Origin: an uncultured Clostridia bacterium
GTDB lineage: Bacteria; Bacillota; Clostridia; Christensenellales; Borkfalkiaceae
Direction: 5' to 3'
DNA: 59,661 nt
Assembly: GCA_944368215.1 (NCBI GenBank)
Contig: CALVWX010000010.1
Location: 1-59,661, forward strand
In this document: piece after piece, positions 23,792 to 33,600 of the stretch
Numbering within the stretch: position 1 is the stretch's first letter
Layout: the number at the start of each line of letters is the position of its first letter
Translations under genes and position numbers: made by a program
Notes under the pieces: model-generated
What the model was told of the DNA's origin: nothing
Databases searched by the model: none
Seen by the model: only the letters and a program-made list of their open reading frames with translations

Positions 23792-24232
23792 GTGGCAACT
23801 TTTTTAAAAAATCTCAACGCAATCTCGCGCGGGACAACGCTCTTCCGCGACGAAAAGTTAAAATCTTTCGGTCTCAACGGCCATCAGGTAAAGTACCTTT
23901 TTGCCGTGTGCAACAGCGAGGGGGTCTCGCAGGACGAACTTGCGAACCTGCTCTTCGTCAATAAATCCAACGTCGCGCGGCAGATGACCGCGCTGGAGGA
24001 AGGCGGCTTTATCCGCCGCGAGCAGTCGGCGGAAGACAAGCGCGTAAGCAAGGTTTTTCCCACTCAAAAGGCAAAAAGCCTCATGCCCTTCATCCGCTCG
24101 GTAAACGACGAGTGGAGGGCCATTCTCTGCGCGGGGCTTTCGGAAGAGGAGTGCGGACAGCTTTCGCGCCTTCTTGAAAAGCTGGTTGAAAATGCCCGTC
24201 AATGGGAGGGTAAAGTTGACAAAAACTCTTAA
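23792..24232 (+). CDS. MarR-family transcriptional regulator
   Basis: 146 residues with a GTG start and AAAGGTG upstream. The winged helix holds FGLNGHQVKYLFAV, VSQDELANLLFVNKSNVARQM as the recognition HTH, LEEGGFIRREQSAEDKRVSKVFPT as the wing, and a C-terminal dimerisation helix. It sits first in an operon with two ABC exporter genes and should repress it through the GTTGCG palindromes, releasing on binding a drug or phenolic ligand. Its last 17 nt overlap the first exporter gene. Confidence 0.92.
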   Translation: MATFLKNLNAISRGTTLFRDEKLKSFGLNGHQVKYLFAVCNSEGVSQDELANLLFVNKSNVARQMTALEEGGFIRREQSAEDKRVSKVFPTQKAKSLMPFIRSVNDEWRAILCAGLSEEECGQLSRLLEKLVENARQWEGKVDKNS

Positions 24233-25913
24233 TTACATACGGCCTTACGGCCGCACGGCCGCATGGGCCGTGTTCATAAAGTTCATAGGTTCCCTCGCCG
24301 AATTGTTTCTGCCGTTGCTTCTCGATTATATCATAGACGACGTCGTCCCTACGGGCGACCTTGCAATGGTGTTGTGGCTGGGGCTGGCCATGCTTATATG
24401 TTCGCTGGCGGCCATGTTCGGCAATATCTGGGCCAACCGCCTGTCCGTCATCGCCGCCGCAAGAATGACGCACGATTTAAGATACGACCTGTTCAAAAAG
24501 ATTTCCTATTTAAAGAGCAGTCAGGTGGACGAAATAACCGTGCCTTCGCTCGTCTCAAGGCTGACTTCGGACAGCTATTACGTCAATCAGATGGTCGCCC
24601 GCACTCTCCGCCTCGGCGTACGGGCTCCCATTCTGCTCATAGGCGGCATTATTATGACTTTTATCGTCGACGTCTATCTCGCCTGCGTTCTTCTGGCGTG
24701 CGTGCCTTTCGTCATAATCGCCGTCGTCATAATAACTAAAAAATCCATACCGTATTACGCCAAAAAGCAAGCATGCAGCGACGATATGGTGCGCGCCATG
24801 CAGGAAAATATATCGGGCGTGCGCATAATACGCGCGCTCTCCAAAACCGAGTACGAAAAAGGCAGGTTCCGCGGCGTTTCAGACCGCCTCGGCGCAACCG
24901 ATTATTCGGCCAAAAAGGTAATGTCGCTCACCAACCCTCTCGCCACGCTCATTCTCAACCTCGGCCTCGTCGTCGTAATAGTGGTCGGCGCGCTCATGTC
25001 GGACGGCGCGGGCAGCGTGCTGGCCGTGCTCACATACTTTACCATGATTTTAAACGGCATGCTCGGCCTCTCCAAAATTTTCGTCGTCATCTCGCAGGGC
25101 GTGGCTTCGGCCGACCGCATAGAAAAGGTGCTCGAAAAGGACGAAAGGCTGTCGGTCGGCACATATCCCGAAGGCGACGGTCAATACGCCGTGCAGTTCG
25201 ATCACGTAAACTTTTCTTACAACGGTGTGGAAAACAACCTCACAGATATAAATCTCGCCCTCAAAAGGGGCGGCACGCTGGGAATTATCGGCGCTACGGG
25301 CAGCGGCAAAACCACCGTAATCAATCTTTTAATGCGCTTTTACGACGCCGGTTCGGGCGCCGTATACGTAAACGGGCAGGACGTCCGCTCCGTCCCGCCC
25401 GAAGAGCTGCGCTCGCACTTCGGCACGGCCTTCCAGAACGACTTTTTAATGGCCGCCACCGTGCGCGAAAATATCGATTACGGCCGCAATCTGCCGCAGG
25501 AAAATATAGATAAGGCTGTGGACAGCGCGCAGGCGCGCCAGTTCGTCTCCGCGCTCGACGGCGGGCTGGATTATGACATCGCCCAGAAGGCCGCTAACCT
25601 TTCTGGCGGGCAGAAACAGCGCCTTACCGTCGCCAGAGCTCTGGCGGGCGAGCCCGAAATTTTAATTTTGGACGACGCATCCTCCGCGCTCGACTACGAA
25701 ACGGACGCCGCCCTGCGCAGGGCGCTGGCGGAAAATTATCCGCAGACCACAAAAATAATAATCGCCCAGCGCGTAAGCTCTGTGCGTCAGGCCGACGTCA
25801 TTCTCGTCCTCGACGATGGAAAACAGATAGGCCTCGGCACCCACGAACAGCTTCTGCAGAATTGTGAAGAATACGCGTTAATCTATAAGGCTCAGATGGG
25901 TGAAGATGTATGA
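24216..25913 (+). CDS. heterodimeric ABC exporter, half-transporter A (degenerate ATPase site)
   Basis: 565 residues: a six-helix transmembrane domain (about 1-310) and an ATPase domain. Walker A is GATGSGKTT near 359, the signature LSGGQKQ near 462 is intact, and Walker B reads LILDDASSALD with Asp where the catalytic Glu should be (about 487). That Asp is the hallmark of the non-hydrolysing half in BmrC/TM287-type exporters. The TTG at 24,216 has a GGGAGGG Shine-Dalgarno, so it was preferred to the longer reading. With half B it should export drugs or lipids. Confidence 0.92.
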   Translation: MTKTLNYIRPYGRTAAWAVFIKFIGSLAELFLPLLLDYIIDDVVPTGDLAMVLWLGLAMLICSLAAMFGNIWANRLSVIAAARMTHDLRYDLFKKISYLKSSQVDEITVPSLVSRLTSDSYYVNQMVARTLRLGVRAPILLIGGIIMTFIVDVYLACVLLACVPFVIIAVVIITKKSIPYYAKKQACSDDMVRAMQENISGVRIIRALSKTEYEKGRFRGVSDRLGATDYSAKKVMSLTNPLATLILNLGLVVVIVVGALMSDGAGSVLAVLTYFTMILNGMLGLSKIFVVISQGVASADRIEKVLEKDERLSVGTYPEGDGQYAVQFDHVNFSYNGVENNLTDINLALKRGGTLGIIGATGSGKTTVINLLMRFYDAGSGAVYVNGQDVRSVPPEELRSHFGTAFQNDFLMAATVRENIDYGRNLPQENIDKAVDSAQARQFVSALDGGLDYDIAQKAANLSGGQKQRLTVARALAGEPEILILDDASSALDYETDAALRRALAENYPQTTKIIIAQRVSSVRQADVILVLDDGKQIGLGTHEQLLQNCEEYALIYKAQMGEDV

Positions 25914-25950
25914 AAAGAATTAATTGCGGCATATATGGGAGTGAACGGGT

Positions 25951-27750
25951 ATGAAAGAACCGCGCATGCATTTATCCGATACGCGCAACCTCGGCAAAAG
26001 AAAGGTGGATACAAAGTTTGTCATCGTCAATCTTTTAAAATATTTAAAGCCGTGGCTGCCGCTGTTTATCGCGCTCTTTGTCGCCAACATAGCGTCCGTC
26101 GTGCTGTCGCTCATCGGCCCCCGCATAAGCGGCGTAGCCATAGACCTTATAAAGCCCGACGGCTCGACCGACATGAACGCCATTTATTATTACTGCGCCC
26201 TGCTCGCCGGGGTGTACCTTCTTTCGGGCGTATTGAGCTATCTTTCTACCGTCGGTATGGCATATGTTGCGCGCAAAGTCGCCTGTAAAATGAGGGAGGA
26301 CACCTTCAACCGCCTCGTCTCGCTGCCCGTCAGCTATTTCGACAGCCGTCAGGCGGGCGACATAATTTCCGTGCTCTCCTACGATATCGACACGGTGGGC
26401 GAATCGCTCGCCAACGACGTAATACTCGTCCTCAATTCTGTCGTCATGATAGCCGGTTCGTTCGTCATGATGCTGACAATCGCGCCTCTTCTGGTTCTCG
26501 TGTTCGTCGTCACCATTCCCATATCCGTGCTCATCACACGCTACATTGCAAAAAAAGTCCAGCCCCTCTTCCGCAGGCGCAGCGCAAAGCTGGGCGAACT
26601 CAACGGCTTTGTCGAGGAAATGATTGCCGGGCAAAAGACCACCAAAGCCTACGGCTGCGAACAGGTGATAATAGATAAATTCGAGGATAAAAACAAGCAG
26701 GCCGTCGACGCCTATGCCGAGGCCGAGTACATATCCACAATGACGGGCCCCACAAACAATTTCATGAACAACCTCGCGCTGACGCTCATTTCGGTATTCG
26801 GCGCGCTCATGTACATGTATGCCTTCGGCGGCATAACCGTCGGACAGATTTCCTCCTTCGTGCTCTATTCGCGCAAATTCTCGGGCCCCATAAACGAAAT
26901 CGCCAACGTCTTCGGCGAGTTCCAGTCGGCCATAGCCGCCGCCGAGCGCGTCTTCCGCGTGCTCGAAGAACAGCCCGAAGCTCCCGACCCCGCGGACGCC
27001 GTAACCCCTTCTGGCGTGCGCGGCGACGTGGATATAGACCATCTCGCCTTCAGCTATGTAAAGGGCAGGGAGATAATCCACGATTTTTCGCTCTCCGCAA
27101 AGCGGGGCAATCTCATCGCCATAGTCGGCCGCACGGGCGCGGGCAAAACTACGATAATCAACCTTTTAATGCGTTTTTACGACCCCGACAGCGGCACCAT
27201 AAAAATAGACGGCGCCGACATCGCCCGCATGACCCGCTCGGGCCTGCGCGGCTGTTTTACCATGGTTCTGCAGGATACGTGGCTGTTTGCGGGCACGGTG
27301 TACGAAAATATCGCCTACGGCAAGAAGGACGCCACGCGGGAGGAGGTGGAGCGCGTCTGCAAGGCGGCAAAAATTCACTCCTTCATAACCCGCCTGCCGC
27401 AGGGGTACGATACATACCTTTCGGATAACGCCGCAAATATCTCCAAGGGTCAGAAACAGCTTTTAACCATAGCCCGCGCCATGCTCATAGACAGCCCCAT
27501 GCTCATTCTTGACGAGGCTACTTCCAACGTCGACACCCGCACCGAACATATCATCCAGCAGGCCATGACAAAACTCATGGAGGGCAAAACGTGTTTTGTC
27601 ATAGCGCACAGGCTGTCCACAATACGCGGCGCCGATAAAATTCTGGTAATGGAAGAGGGCGACATAGTCGAACAGGGCACGCACGAAAGTCTGTTGGCCC
27701 GCCGCGGCGCGTATTATAAGCTTTATAAATCGCAGTTCGAAAGCTATTAA
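25951..27750 (+). CDS. heterodimeric ABC exporter, half-transporter B (catalytic Glu present)
   Basis: 599 residues with the same TMD-NBD layout. Walker A is GRTGAGKTT near 393 and Walker B LILDEATSNVD with catalytic Glu near 522, but the signature is degenerate (ISKGQ in place of LSGGQ). In a head-to-tail dimer, its Walker site pairs with the intact LSGGQ of half A to give one competent site, and its poor signature pairs with the Asp-substituted site of half A. The two degeneracies are complementary, which strongly supports a heterodimer. The ATG lies 37 nt after half A. Confidence 0.92.
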   Translation: MKEPRMHLSDTRNLGKRKVDTKFVIVNLLKYLKPWLPLFIALFVANIASVVLSLIGPRISGVAIDLIKPDGSTDMNAIYYYCALLAGVYLLSGVLSYLSTVGMAYVARKVACKMREDTFNRLVSLPVSYFDSRQAGDIISVLSYDIDTVGESLANDVILVLNSVVMIAGSFVMMLTIAPLLVLVFVVTIPISVLITRYIAKKVQPLFRRRSAKLGELNGFVEEMIAGQKTTKAYGCEQVIIDKFEDKNKQAVDAYAEAEYISTMTGPTNNFMNNLALTLISVFGALMYMYAFGGITVGQISSFVLYSRKFSGPINEIANVFGEFQSAIAAAERVFRVLEEQPEAPDPADAVTPSGVRGDVDIDHLAFSYVKGREIIHDFSLSAKRGNLIAIVGRTGAGKTTIINLLMRFYDPDSGTIKIDGADIARMTRSGLRGCFTMVLQDTWLFAGTVYENIAYGKKDATREEVERVCKAAKIHSFITRLPQGYDTYLSDNAANISKGQKQLLTIARAMLIDSPMLILDEATSNVDTRTEHIIQQAMTKLMEGKTCFVIAHRLSTIRGADKILVMEEGDIVEQGTHESLLARRGAYYKLYKSQFESY

Positions 27751-27805
27751 GTTTTGCGGTCTGAAGGGCGCCTGTCGATTAATTTATGTTATTTTAAAAA
27801 TGACT

Positions 27806-27835
27806 ATTGACAGAACGGTCAATCCGTGTTACAAT
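27806..27835 (+). promoter_or_regulatory. promoter with an operator over the -35 box
   Basis: TTGACA (27,807-27,812), a 17-nt spacer, TACAAT (27,830-27,835). The -35 box lies in a perfect inverted repeat, ATTGAC-N6-GTCAAT (27,806-27,823). No regulator gene is adjacent. The first gene downstream starts 330 nt later. Confidence 0.72.
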
Positions 27836-28165
27836 TTTCATACAAACAGGCGGTGCGTAAATAATAACTTTTCTGCCGCTATGCGAGATTATTTCTACAC
27901 TTTTTTATTACTCCTTATTTGATATTTGCAAATATCCCGTCGGGCGGAGCTTGGGCTCCGCCCGACGGGATATTATTTCTGCGCGGCACGCGCGCAAAAC
28001 GCAGCCGCCGTCTTGCGTTATTTATTAGGAAAACTTATCGCGTGTCCGCAAAAAATTATATTGCAACTTGCCTTCGGGGATATTATAATGGGGATAAAGA
28101 AAGAGAGCGGAAGAGGCCTTTGCCCTTTTCTGCCCTGCAAATAAAAAAGTTTAAAAGGAGATATC
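27836..28165. other. 330-nt leader before the CMD gene, with a 20-bp perfect hairpin
   Basis: The stretch contains AATATCCCGTCGGGCGGAGC (27,931-27,950), loop TTGG, and its perfect complement (27,955-27,974). No U-run follows. It may be a terminator for a short transcript from the operator-controlled promoter, or a leader structure. A short ATG reading (MGIKKESGRG..) near 28,089 is not supported. Nothing else is recognised. Confidence 0.55.
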
Positions 28166-28906
28166 ATGCTCACTCAAAACGCCAAAGAATATTTGCTTAA
28201 ATGCGGCGCGTCGGACGCGCTCAGAGAGACCGACCCCGAATTTTACGAACTTTTCTGCTCTTTCGCCTTTGACGAAGTAATAAACGAACACCCCCTGCCT
28301 GCAAGGCTCCGCCACCTCGCCGTTCTGGCAACTTTAATCGGCTGTCAGGGCACAGACGCCTTGGGTGAAGAGGTAAAGGCAGCCCTCGCCTTCGGCGTGA
28401 CGCCCGTCGAAATAAAGGAAGTAATCTATCAGGCTGTCGCTTACCTCGGTATAGGCAGGGTTCTGCCCCTTCTGAACGCCGCAAACGCGCAGTTCAAAGC
28501 TGCGGGCATTGCCCTTCCCCTCGAAGGTCAGGGCACGGTAAAATATGAAGACAGGGTGCAGACGGGCGAGGATACGCAGGTGCGCATCTTCGGCGACGGC
28601 ATGCGCGGCTTTTCCCGCCGCGGCGGCGAAACGGAGCACATAAACCGCTGGCTTTCGGGCAACTGCTTCGGCGATTACTATACCCGCAGGGGCCTTTCGG
28701 ATAACGACCGCGAAATGATAACCTTCTGTTTCCTCGCCGCGCAGGGCGGGTGCGAACCCCAGCTCACCTCCCACGCCGCGGCAAACATGCGCATCGGCAA
28801 CAACAAGCAGTTTTTAATAAGCGTCGTGTCTCAATGCCTGCCTTATATCGGCTATCCCCGCTCGCTCAATGCCATAACATGCATAAACAAAGCGTGCGAA
28901 AAATAA
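28166..28906 (+). CDS. carboxymuconolactone decarboxylase-like (AhpD-fold) protein, two CMD domains
   Basis: 246 residues. The first CMD unit (about 35-105) reads LPARLRHLAVLATLIGCQGTDALGEEVKAAL then GVTPVEIKEVIYQAVAYLGIG; the second (about 160-240) repeats LSDNDREMITFCFLAAQGGCEPQLTSHAAANM. One Cys per domain is present (GCQGT, GGCEPQ), but the classical CxxC of AhpD peroxidases is missing, so peroxidase activity is doubtful. AAAGGAG precedes the ATG. It is followed by a cupin, a common pairing in Bacillota for small oxidoreductase or detoxification operons. Confidence 0.87.
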   Translation: MLTQNAKEYLLKCGASDALRETDPEFYELFCSFAFDEVINEHPLPARLRHLAVLATLIGCQGTDALGEEVKAALAFGVTPVEIKEVIYQAVAYLGIGRVLPLLNAANAQFKAAGIALPLEGQGTVKYEDRVQTGEDTQVRIFGDGMRGFSRRGGETEHINRWLSGNCFGDYYTRRGLSDNDREMITFCFLAAQGGCEPQLTSHAAANMRIGNNKQFLISVVSQCLPYIGYPRSLNAITCINKACEK

Positions 28907-28926
28907 TAAAGGAGTATATTAAAATT

Positions 28927-29337
28927 ATGGAAAATTTAGAAAAATTATCCCAGTTTCCCCTCGGGCAGCCCAACAATGCATACGCCCAATATTTCATCGG
29001 CCAAAGCTATCTTGCCGTTCTTTCGGACAAGCAGGTCCCCGTCGCCAACGTCACGTTCGAGGCAGGCTGCCGCAACAACTGGCACATTCACGAAGCCGAA
29101 GAGGGAGGCGGCCAGATTCTTATAGTCACCGCCGGCCGCGGCTGGTATCAGGAATGGGGCAAACCCGCCCGCGCATTAAAGGCGGGCGACGTCGTAAATA
29201 TCCCCGCGGGCGTAAAGCACTGGCATGGCGCCTGCAAGGACGAGCCCTTCCAGCATCTCGCCATAGAAGTTCCCGCCAAGGGCGGCAAAAACGTCTGGCT
29301 CGAACCCGTCACCGACGAACAGTACAACAATTTATAA
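28927..29337 (+). CDS. cupin-domain protein
   Basis: 136 residues, one cupin barrel. The first motif is NNWHIHEAEEGGGQILIVTAG, with two His and a Glu as metal ligands, and the second is KAGDVVNIPAGVKHWHGACKD, with the fourth ligand His. The metal site therefore looks intact. Such proteins are often paired with CMD proteins, as here (18 nt apart, same operon). The AAGGAG lies about 12-15 nt before the ATG, longer than ideal. Substrate unknown. Confidence 0.88.
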   Translation: MENLEKLSQFPLGQPNNAYAQYFIGQSYLAVLSDKQVPVANVTFEAGCRNNWHIHEAEEGGGQILIVTAGRGWYQEWGKPARALKAGDVVNIPAGVKHWHGACKDEPFQHLAIEVPAKGGKNVWLEPVTDEQYNNL

Positions 29338-29347
29338 CTTTCTGCAC

Positions 29348-29385
29348 AAAACGCGGCGGCGATTTAAAAATCGCCGCCGCGTTTT
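29348..29385. terminator. bidirectional terminator between cupin and lipoprotein genes
   Basis: AAAACGCGGCGGCGATTT (29,348-29,365) and its perfect complement (29,368-29,385) around AA, with A and T runs at the ends. Confidence 0.9.
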
Positions 29386-29400
29386 GCGTTTTGTATCAAT

Positions 29401-30501
29401 TTAAGAAATGGCTTCAAGAGTGAGGGAGGATAGGTTGTAAATTATCGTGCCGAGGTTGAAGGGCACAACTTCCTCTATGCGCATAAGCGCCGCCCTCGAA
29501 GCGTTCATATCTGTGTTGGTTACGCTCGCGCAGTAATACGTGGTGGAAGGACCCGTCATGTCTGAAACGAGGCTGACGGTCACGGGCGTCCACGAATATT
29601 TCCTCACGCCGTCCGTAAGGCCGGTGAGAATGTATCCGCTCTCCGCGGCGTCGTCCATTGCCGAAACTATCTGCGCGTAGTTTACGTCCTCGCGCGAAAT
29701 TTCTGCAGAACTGCCCCACATGGCCTGATATCTCGCGCTCGCGCCGTTTACGGGCACGAATACGTCAAAGGCATGCGTTCCGCTCTGCGTCATGCTCCTT
29801 AACGCTATGCCCATTGCGGAAGAGTCTATAAGCGTATATTCGGTTGCCGTCGAAGCCGCCGCCGTGCCGCTCTCTTCGTCGTCGCGGGCCGTAAGTGTGA
29901 CGCTCGCCGCACTGCCGTCGCGGTTGTAATACGTTTCGTACGCGCGGTCCATCTCCACATAGGCGACTTCAAGCGTTCCGGGCTGAAGCGAGTTGGGCGA
30001 AGTGCACTTTATGTCCTGTCTGGAATACACCGGCACGAGATTGTTGGCCGCCGAGCGGAAGTAGCTTACGGTGTTTATCGTGTTGGTGAACTCGTGGCGG
30101 TTTTCGCCCATCACGAACGCGCCCGAAAGGGTGAGCTGCGTTTCGTATACGTAAACATAGTCGCTCTGTCCTTCCTGACGGTATTCCGCGGGAATATTTT
30201 CCGAGCCCCAGTCGTAGCTTGTGGCGTAGAAGGTGGTGGTATATGTGCCGCCGTCGTAATATTCCAGCGAATAGCTGGAGTTGGAGCCGCCGTTGAAGCT
30301 TATTGAATATGTGGCCACTTCCTTGTTTGTAAGGAGAACGGAGGAGGAATCGAGTTCGTCCGCCGCGCTGCCCCTTATCTGCCAGTTGGGCGAAGTAGTC
30401 GTCGTGTATGTCACCGTGCCGCCGCAGCCGCTGCAGGCCGAAAGCGATATGGCGCTCGCCGCGCATACTGCCAGCGCAAGTATTTTAGCAAATTTTTTCA
30501 T
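29401..30501 (-). CDS. secreted lipoprotein, unknown function
   Basis: 366 residues. A lipoprotein signal peptide (MKKFAKILALAVCAASAIS) ends in the lipobox LSAC, then a Gly/Cys/Thr-rich linker. The mature part is beta-rich and Ser/Tyr/Thr-heavy, with sequences such as YYDGGTYTTTFYATSYDWGS and FVPVNGASARYQAMWG. No known domain was recognised. It is probably tethered to the outer face of the membrane. The start at 30,499-30,501 lacks a Shine-Dalgarno and has TATAAT 7 nt upstream, so the message may be leaderless. Confidence 0.78.
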   Translation of the reverse strand: MKKFAKILALAVCAASAISLSACSGCGGTVTYTTTTSPNWQIRGSAADELDSSSVLLTNKEVATYSISFNGGSNSSYSLEYYDGGTYTTTFYATSYDWGSENIPAEYRQEGQSDYVYVYETQLTLSGAFVMGENRHEFTNTINTVSYFRSAANNLVPVYSRQDIKCTSPNSLQPGTLEVAYVEMDRAYETYYNRDGSAASVTLTARDDEESGTAAASTATEYTLIDSSAMGIALRSMTQSGTHAFDVFVPVNGASARYQAMWGSSAEISREDVNYAQIVSAMDDAAESGYILTGLTDGVRKYSWTPVTVSLVSDMTGPSTTYYCASVTNTDMNASRAALMRIEEVVPFNLGTIIYNLSSLTLEAIS

Positions 30502-30508
30502 ATTCGCT

Positions 30509-30537
30509 ATTATAACATACAAATATAAAAAAGTAAA
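30509..30537 (-). promoter_or_regulatory. promoter of the lipoprotein gene, 7 nt from its start codon
   Basis: On the minus strand TTTACT (30,532-30,537), a 17-nt spacer, TATAAT (30,509-30,514). The predicted start of transcription coincides with the ATG. Confidence 0.7.
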
Positions 30538-30687
30538 AACTTTTGCATGCCCAATTATGCAAAATTTGCGCGCTTTGCACGCTCTCATCGCAAAAAAATG
30601 CCGGCGATTGTCCGCTGCGCTTCAATTAATTTGCCCGCGGCGGGGTAAAGTTTTTGCAATATGCTTTAAAAAAGCCCTGCGGTATGC

Positions 30688-30693
30688 TATAAT
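30688..30693 (+). promoter_or_regulatory. -10 box of addBA, 6 nt before the addB ATG
   Basis: TATAAT with an extended TATGC just upstream (GGTATGCTATAAT). No -35 consensus at 17 nt, but the TATG..TATAAT resembles an extended -10 promoter. The ATG of addB would be at or next to +1. Confidence 0.6.
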
Positions 30694-30699
30694 AAAAGT

Positions 30700-33600
30700 A
30701 TGATAACTTCCTACACCGCGCCCACGCTCGGCGCGGCTTTAAAACAACTCAAAACGCTCGTCGCGGCAAACGAGGAGCGCGGCGCGCGCACGGTGATTTT
30801 CTGCGAGGACAGGCTGACCCTCGCCGCCGAGCGCACCGTCTGTTCGGCCGTCGGCGGCACGTTCAATACGGCCGTCTATACCTTTGCGCGCTTTCTGTCG
30901 GCCGAGCGCGGCAAGTGTGAAAACCTGCTCACCAGTCAGGGCTCGGCCATGGTCGTGCGCGGGCTGATAGACAAATACCGCCCGTCCCTGACGCTCTTCA
31001 AAAAATTGTCCTCGGCCACCGCCGCGCAGGACGTGTACGACACCATAGCTCTTTTATATTCCTCGCGCGTCTCTCCGGACGACCTTTCGGTCATAAACTC
31101 CCCGTCGCCCGTTCTGGAGGGCAAGCTGCGCGACCTTGAACTTCTCTACCGCGCATACGCGCAGTACCTTGAGGAGAGCGGCAGCGTAGACAGAAACAGG
31201 TATCTCGCCATGCTGCCCGAGGTAATAACCTCCTCGCCCGCCGTGCGCGGAGCGGACGTGATTTTCCTCGGCTTTCAGGCCTTCACCTGCTCGGTCGCGG
31301 AGTGCGCTTCGGCCTGCATGGACGCGGCAAGAAATGTTGCGGGCATATTCATCGGCGGCAAAGAAGAGGTGTACGTCAACGAAGCTTCGGCCTCCTTCGC
31401 GGGCGCGGCTAAAAATTACGGCGGCCTCAACAGACGCGCGGTAAAAAGCGACCTCTGCCCCGAAGCCGAGCGGCTCCGCTCGTACATATTCAACGCCGAC
31501 GCCTTCCATTTAAAGGATACTCTTCCCACTTCCGCGGTCACAATCTTCGAAGGCCGCGACGAGAGCGAGGAGATGGAATATATCGCCGCCAACATCATCC
31601 GCTATGTCTTTAAAGAGGGCGTGCGCTATCAGGCGATATCCGTCATGCTGCCCGACATCGCCGGCTACGAACCTGCGCTTGCGCGCGTGTTCGGCGAATA
31701 CGGCATACCGTACTATCTCGACAGGCGCTACCGCCTCTCCGAGCACCCCGTCTGCGACTTTTTAGAAGGCTTTTTAAGTTGCGCCGCCGACGGTTGCACC
31801 CGCGCGTCCGTCTTTGCCGTCGTAACTTCGCCCCTTTTCGTCGTCGGCGGCAAAAAGGAGGACGGCACGCCGTTTACAGAGGGCGAGCGCCGCAAGGATA
31901 AAGACCTTTTCGTCAATTACATGCTCCGCCTCGCGGGTTACCGCGGCGGCGTAAAGCGCAAGCCGAAAGAAGAGGTGCTTTTGGCGCTTAACCTCGATAT
32001 GTCCGCCGTCCAACGCGTGCGCGAACCCTTCCTCGCCTCGCTTAAGCGCATACCTTCAAAGGGCGACGGGCAGGCTTTCTGCGCGGCTCTGCGCGGCATT
32101 CTCGGCGATTTCAACGCCGAGCGCACCCTCTCTTCCATGGCCGAAGATTACAATGACGAATATCCTTCCCTTTCGGCATTCTCGGCGCGCGCGTTCGAAA
32201 GCGTAAACGCCGTCATAGACGAGGCCGAAAGGCTGACATCTGGCATGGAGATGACTGTCCGCGAATTTACAAAAATTCTCAAAAGCGGCTTTACCGCGGC
32301 TGAACTTTCGCTCATTCCGCCCCGGCAGGACGCGGTCTTCGTCGGCGACCTTTTAACGTGCGCCAACATGGGCAGCGAAGTAGTCTTCGTCGCGGGTCTC
32401 ACGGGCGAGGTGCCCGCCCCCGGCGACGACACGTCCGTGCTAACCGACAGGGATTTGCTGTCTTTGGAGGCGCTCAACGTAATCATATCTCCCAAAATCG
32501 AGCAGGTCAACCGCCGCTCGCGCGAAACGGCCGGGCTCAACTTATGCGCGTTCAGGCGCGCCCTGCACTTAAGCTACCCCGTGCGCAAGGGCGGGGAAGA
32601 AGGTGGCGTCAGCCGCATCGTCGACTACGCCCGCGCGCTCTTTTCGTCCCCCTCGGGCGGGCAGCTTTCCCCCCTCACTGGCAGAAATTTCTTCCGCAAC
32701 TCAGATAATTTAAAATACCTCTGTTCGCGCACCGCGCCCGCTTTAAGGCGCCTTGCGGCCGAGCAGTCGCCCGCCGTCCGTTCGGCAATATATGCCCTTC
32801 TTTGCGATAACGGCTATAAAGATAAAGCCGACGCGGCAATAAACCTTCCGCCCGCGCAGGGCAACATCGCCTGCGGCGGCAAGCTCTACGGCACCAGCTT
32901 TTCGCCCACCGTGCTCGAAACCTATTTTTCCTGCCCGTACAAGTGCTTCATGCTCCGCGGCCTGAAACTTGCAGAGCGGGAGGAGGGAATAATGAGGCCC
33001 CTCGACTGCGGTAACTTCATTCACGCCGTGCTGCAAAAGGTGTTCGCGCCCTCCGTAAACGCCCTCTCGGACGGGACGGAGCTCGCCGCGCGCGCCCGCG
33101 ACGAGGCGCAGAAACTGCTCGCCGACCCCAAATACACCTCGCTTTCGGCCGACAAGCGCGGCGAATACGCCGCTTCGCGCCTCATAGACGAATCTGTCGC
33201 CGTCTGCCTCGGCGCCTTTGAACAGCTCAAAAATTCCACCTTCGGCGTCGCCGAAGTCGAAAAGGTCTGCCGCCTTCCCCTCGACGGCGGGTTAAGCCTG
33301 TACGGCAGGATAGACCGCGTCGATTCAAGCGGGGATATGGTGCGCGTAATCGACTATAAAACGGGCGCCATAGACTGCTCCGCGCCCCTCTATTACATGG
33401 GCCTCAAGCTCCAGCTGCCCATATATCTTTCTGCGTCGTCCAATGGCAGAAGGGCGGTGGGGGCATACTATTTTCCCGCCAGCGTTACATACGAATCCCG
33501 CCGCGACGGAGTCTTCCGCCTCAAGGGCTACATGGACGGCAGCGAGGAAGTCGTGCGCAGCACCGACACCACCCTCGAAGGCGACGTAAAGAGCCAATAC

